NCBI GenBank assembly: GCA_913057725.1
Contig: CAJXOS010000003.1
Location: 1-64,000, forward strand
Reading direction: 5' to 3'
DNA from: an uncultured Lewinella sp.
GTDB lineage: Bacteria; Bacteroidota; Bacteroidia; Chitinophagales; Saprospiraceae
Length of the DNA stretch: 64,000 bases
Made by a program: the position numbers and the translations under genes. Below, one piece after another: positions 60,901-64,000 of this stretch. A model generated the notes under the pieces. The model saw only the letters and a list, made by a program, of their open reading frames with translations. It had not been told where the DNA came from and searched no databases. How positions within the stretch are numbered: the stretch's first letter is position 1; each line of letters opens with the position of its first letter.

Positions 60901-62524
60901 GAAGATTTGGACTTTTTTGAGCATAGGGATTAATCAGATCATGCAAATCACCCATGACCAGCAAGCGATGCGAACCATAAGCCCGCTGGAGTTGATCCAA
61001 TGTTCGGCCTTGCGGATAGTAATGGTTCCAGAATCGATTGAAGTGCTGGCGATAGTAGTACACTTCCATGTGTACATCCTGCTCCTTTAAGCTATCTGCT
61101 AGATAAGAAAAAAGGTGCCCCAGATGGCTGGCCCGACTTTGCTCATCGATCAGGCAGAGGTATTCGCTCGGCTGTGTGGCGTATTGATATTGGATAGCAG
61201 GGTACCCTCCCTTTTCAATCGTCGTATGCAGGGTTCCTTCCAGGTCAAGTTCCCTACGTAAGCCTTCTTGCCGGAGTCGTAGCGCATCCGCCAGACGAAG
61301 TTGAATATTCGCTTTGACGATATAGCTGTTCTGATCACGTAAGGGGATGAAATATGGTGCCTTGTCTGAATGTGCAAAGCGCGCACTGATTTCGTCTTGC
61401 TTTTTCTGCTGCAGCTGTTCCGCCAAAGGCCTACGCTTTTTACGCGTCAACCATCTTAACCAATAGTAAAGTAAACCTAAGCCTAGGGCCGCAAGTAGAA
61501 TGTAAAAGCCCCAACCCCATGTGGCCAGTAGGGATAGACGGTCTGGTTGTAATGTAGCAGTTGGCAAAAATGCTTGTTCACGACCTACTTTTACCTCTAG
61601 TGTATGAGTAGTACTACAAAAACCGTTGGCAGTAGTATCGGTAACCGTCAGGCGAACGGTATACTGACCATTTTGAGAATAGGCATGGCTAGTCTCGGCG
61701 CCGCCGTCATCTTGCAAACCATCACCGAAGTCCCATTCGTAGTACCAGTTTTTTGAGACATCAAGTGCCGTTTCTGGAATAATGGCTTGGAAGGATTCTT
61801 CCTGATCCGCTTCTAATTCTGTATTTGCGTTGATGGCATCAATCGCAGGAGCGTTGAGGCAGAATACTGCGAACGACTTTTGAGTGTCGTAGATGGTGTC
61901 TGTATCGGGTGGCCAAACCTGTAGCCGAACTTCCCGCAAATAAGCGCCGCTATCAATGCCAGGAACAACAAACTCCCAATTCAGTGAGCTGGTATCAAAT
62001 GCTTCTTCGCTTTGACTCGCTACATCAATATAGCTCCACCGCCATCGCCAATCGCCACGTTCATCCGGGAAGCTAGTCTTGTTTTCAAAGCGCACTGTAT
62101 CTCCGGGAATACCGTAATCAGGGCCTTCTATGTATACGGTTAGTTGCTCCTGTCCGACCTCATGTTGGGTAAGGGCATAGTAAGCGTAAAATAGTATGGC
62201 TAATGCAGGAATGACGAAGAGCCATTTCCACCACTCTATAGGATCAGATTCTAACTCAGGTGGTGTCCATGGGCTGCTAACTTCCAGGTAGTACTGATCA
62301 AATATCTCGTAGAACTTCAGCTGCTCCGATTCACTACGCACCAGTACCGGTGCAAGTAGTTGCTTAAGACGTGCGGGCTCATTGAGATAAGCCTTGGCCG
62401 GACCTCCTAATATTCGTAGAGCACGCAGACGATCTGCAGGGCTAAGCTGAAAGCCTGCCAACTCGAGTCGCCGAAACAGGTGTTCCAGCGGAAAGGTATC
62501 TATATGCTTACTGAATTCCGGCAT
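57986..62524 (-). CDS. Large multi-domain membrane protein: PKD domain, degenerate vWA-like region, C-terminal SUMF1/FGE-like domain
   Basis: TM WWKWLFVIPALAILFYAYYAL; PKD NWYYEWDFGDGLQDDGGAETSHAYSQNGQYTVRLTVTD; TM WGWGFYILLAALGLGLLYYWL; TM LWLTAAYLVLLLVGWHL; C-terminal MELISGGGFLMGDE...YRLPTEAEWEYAARGG...GTFDMSGNVWEWCYDWY...YRVIRGGAW...LGFRLVRGR. Confidence 0.88.
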   Translation of the reverse strand: MPEFSKHIDTFPLEHLFRRLELAGFQLSPADRLRALRILGGPAKAYLNEPARLKQLLAPVLVRSESEQLKFYEIFDQYYLEVSSPWTPPELESDPIEWWKWLFVIPALAILFYAYYALTQHEVGQEQLTVYIEGPDYGIPGDTVRFENKTSFPDERGDWRWRWSYIDVASQSEEAFDTSSLNWEFVVPGIDSGAYLREVRLQVWPPDTDTIYDTQKSFAVFCLNAPAIDAINANTELEADQEESFQAIIPETALDVSKNWYYEWDFGDGLQDDGGAETSHAYSQNGQYTVRLTVTDTTANGFCSTTHTLEVKVGREQAFLPTATLQPDRLSLLATWGWGFYILLAALGLGLLYYWLRWLTRKKRRPLAEQLQQKKQDEISARFAHSDKAPYFIPLRDQNSYIVKANIQLRLADALRLRQEGLRRELDLEGTLHTTIEKGGYPAIQYQYATQPSEYLCLIDEQSRASHLGHLFSYLADSLKEQDVHMEVYYYRQHFNRFWNHYYPQGRTLDQLQRAYGSHRLLVMGDLHDLINPYAQKSPNLRSAYANVLRQWELRLLLTPVPPASWSYREKLLSRIFNVFPADSAGLAGAALHIENDGELLPDGNAYDRWQAAQISARQDSDTEHRNWRRWRFIEEYLQTYDPMLVRWFKALAVFPIPSWEMTIAIGRALGADITYDNLLRLARIPTLQGDRFDERLRREMIASLSPSDERLARAAVQEELVAVRLISEGSHAHRDLESALAVQDFALAPMDENHQQTMRFMLQHELLTPAQEADLERIVNQASSQPAQKMAQKMSPPVKSLREWLEDNWIEEIEEEDLAPQEEDRTDLKRALWLTAAYLVLLLVGWHLGGSDQLYKLVFSEPQNQTLGNEEPPLRDYFFVQETEIIDSAIIYNNLGVEQASVATLGDTSASVAFRNALRTASSFLHSNGESFNGTAITYSLANANLSKLYLNAAVQELNGYLSDSLGQAVLPEALELLDAAERSDSTLLDIWHTRGVIHYYAGSPEDSSLYYYDLLDSLDYFQSINFSPNLETLIGRERSRIVDITPVHIGDRVLTVSVNYYVDPAIYPDGGELIMSAQGAGTQPTEVSQVIAAGRSSVDLRMEPPRRSPGELEQLTITLVDPASEHLLQTFEQEFAHSWKQPSSRPQSPPPQQTRAQAFRLEGEVIDATTRGPVSNFVVTLQQKPNRVTQSLLQFNGQLGKYGDFYIEGELTNQDVEVFDLIIDAPGYKRFEREISTQKDLLRTNPFVLSNPVRLLRDIPRPRMELISGGGFLMGDETGEYAEDERPVHEVSIDNFYMGIYEVTFAEYDLFCESTGRPKPDDNGWGRSNRPVINVSWLDAVEYCNWLSEQHGYQPAYTINLKTGFADLNSTRGGTTNGYRLPTEAEWEYAARGGIMLNKSHIYAGGTDMNTLGWYDRNSKDQTHPVGQLRPNNAGTFDMSGNVWEWCYDWYSDYSAQSQRNPIGPEYGSYRVIRGGAWIQQDYDCRVSTRQYRAPSVTEIYLGFRLVRGR

Positions 62525-62545
62525 TTACAAATGGACGTACTGAGA

Positions 62546-63481
62546 CTAGAAAATTCCTGATACGGCTTCCAGGTCTTCTTTGGTCTTCACCAAAACCGAG
62601 AGGTGATCTCTCAAGAATTTACTCTGTTCGTCAGCTGCCTTATCCATGATGTCGCGCATTTCGAGGATGCGTAGCCAGGCGATGAGTTCAGCTGTAGCAG
62701 GGGGCTTTCGGATAGCCTGCTGGCGTACTTGTCCGAACTTAGCGATTAGCATTTGCAGCACGTCGTCTGTATAGCTAGTAGCATCACCTAATTGCGTTTT
62801 GGCAATTGCTAGTAATTGATCCTGCTCAGGGAAAGGAATATGATAGAACACGCAACGGCGTAGGAAGGCATCCGGCAAGTTCTTTTCTGAATTACTGGTC
62901 ATGATCACAACGACACGTTGCCCATGGGCACGTTCCACTGTGAAGTTATCCTGCTCCTTGATTTGAAATTCATATCGCTCGATTTCCGCCAGGATATCAT
63001 TGGGGAAATCGCGTGGCGCTTTATCGATTTCATCAATTAATACCACACTACTTCTGGCTTCATCTCCCAGGCCTGCTCTAAAAGCTTGACCTTGCCCACT
63101 GGCAGGGTTGGTGAGCGCGATGGCTCTGCCCAAAGCTTGGAGTTCGATAAACTCAGCGGTGTCTGCACCTTTTTTGCTGATATTGGCAGCTTGGAAGTGT
63201 GCCAAGGCATCGTAGGTGTAGAATAAGTCTCGGGCGGTGGAAGTGGTCTTGGTATTGAAGATTAAAGGCTCAGATGAAAACTTGAGATCGCCATCCAGGC
63301 GAGCAAGCTCTGCTGCAACCTTAAATGCCAGTCGGGTCTTTCCTGTACCTGGTTCTCCGGTGAGTAAGAGCGGTTGTTCCAGGGCGATGGCTACTTCAAC
63401 CGCATTGCGGAGGGCATCGCTCATAATGTACTTATCCGCGCTAGGAGTAATGGCGGAGGAGGTGTGGACACGTATGCTCAT
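62546..63481 (-). CDS. MoxR family AAA+ ATPase
   Basis: Walker A LLTGEPGTGKTRLAFKVA; Walker B VVLIDEIDKAPRDFPNDILAEIE; sensor MTSNSEKNLPDAFLRRCVFYHIPFP. Confidence 0.93.
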   Translation of the reverse strand: MSIRVHTSSAITPSADKYIMSDALRNAVEVAIALEQPLLLTGEPGTGKTRLAFKVAAELARLDGDLKFSSEPLIFNTKTTSTARDLFYTYDALAHFQAANISKKGADTAEFIELQALGRAIALTNPASGQGQAFRAGLGDEARSSVVLIDEIDKAPRDFPNDILAEIERYEFQIKEQDNFTVERAHGQRVVVIMTSNSEKNLPDAFLRRCVFYHIPFPEQDQLLAIAKTQLGDATSYTDDVLQMLIAKFGQVRQQAIRKPPATAELIAWLRILEMRDIMDKAADEQSKFLRDHLSVLVKTKEDLEAVSGIF

Positions 63482-63957
63482 TGTACGATATTGTTATTGT
63501 ACTGATCGATTATTTTCTTGAGTTCCAGTTCTACATCTTCCATGTAGTGCTCGGTAGCGCTGCCAAAGACGTTGCGCAGCAGCTCCCGGCGGGAACGAGA
63601 ATTTGGTGATGTTTGCTTGTAACGCTCCAACCAACGACCAATATCACGTTGGTGAACCATGCCGAGTTCTGGCAAAGGACGTAAAGACTCGGCAGCATCA
63701 AGGGCTTCTACTACCTGCTTGCGGATCTCCTCGTCGGTTTCGTCATATTCAATAGCCAGGAAGAAGAGTACAGTGGTAGCACTCTGGATTTGGCCTTTGT
63801 GGCAAAACTCGTTGATGAACCAACTAGCAGCAGCAGGGGTGAGGGCAGCGTCCCAGTCATACTGACTAATGTGCAGGTAGGTGCACACAAAATCTGTCGG
63901 CTTTAAATTGAGCAACCTGGGGCTGCGTTCAAGTACGTAGGTTAAATCCTTCTCCAT
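63478..63957 (-). CDS. Hypothetical helical protein translationally coupled to MoxR
   Basis: 159 aa ORF, end overlaps MoxR start by 4 nt (63478-63481); no family recognised. Confidence 0.7.
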   Translation of the reverse strand: MEKDLTYVLERSPRLLNLKPTDFVCTYLHISQYDWDAALTPAAASWFINEFCHKGQIQSATTVLFFLAIEYDETDEEIRKQVVEALDAAESLRPLPELGMVHQRDIGRWLERYKQTSPNSRSRRELLRNVFGSATEHYMEDVELELKKIIDQYNNNIVQ

Positions 63958-64000
63958 TAGAGGCTCGTGCTCATTCGGCGGAAGGCCTACCGTTGAAAAG

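Noticed and set aside
1-64000. Mobile elements, phage, classic defence systems, tRNA/rRNA genes
   Set aside because: No transposase, integrase, restriction, toxin-antitoxin or Cas-like translations were recognised, and no tRNA or rRNA signature was seen by eye; a tRNAscan/Infernal run would be needed to exclude small RNAs.

Overview
The window looks like a Bacteroidota chromosome segment, probably from the Saprospiria/Lewinella side (T9SS C-terminal sorting domains, PorG/DUF6089-like protein, bshA, acpP-fabF-rnc, TTTG-type promoter motifs). About 45 coding regions are supportable, most of them housekeeping or envelope genes. I saw no tRNA, rRNA, CRISPR array, transposase or phage genes. The most interesting items are: (1) a locus running off the right edge, with a MoxR-type AAA+ ATPase, a small helical protein and a 1512-aa membrane protein (helical N-terminus, TM, PKD, TM, degenerate vWA-like region, TM, SUMF1/FGE-like C-terminus); (2) a 1257-aa protein with two tandem D-Ala-D-Ala ligase modules, one TM helix and three PASTA-like repeats; (3) an RND efflux operon with an ABC_sub_bind-TolC fusion, an embedded potassium-channel-like gene, and an RND pump interrupted by one in-frame amber codon; (4) an unannotated 36-aa lysine-rich ORF between modA and an M20 peptidase gene; (5) heptanucleotide-periodic repeats overlapping stop codons, and several perfect or near-perfect palindromes in promoter regions. 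All assignments were made by reading the translations and DNA by eye; no database search was run.
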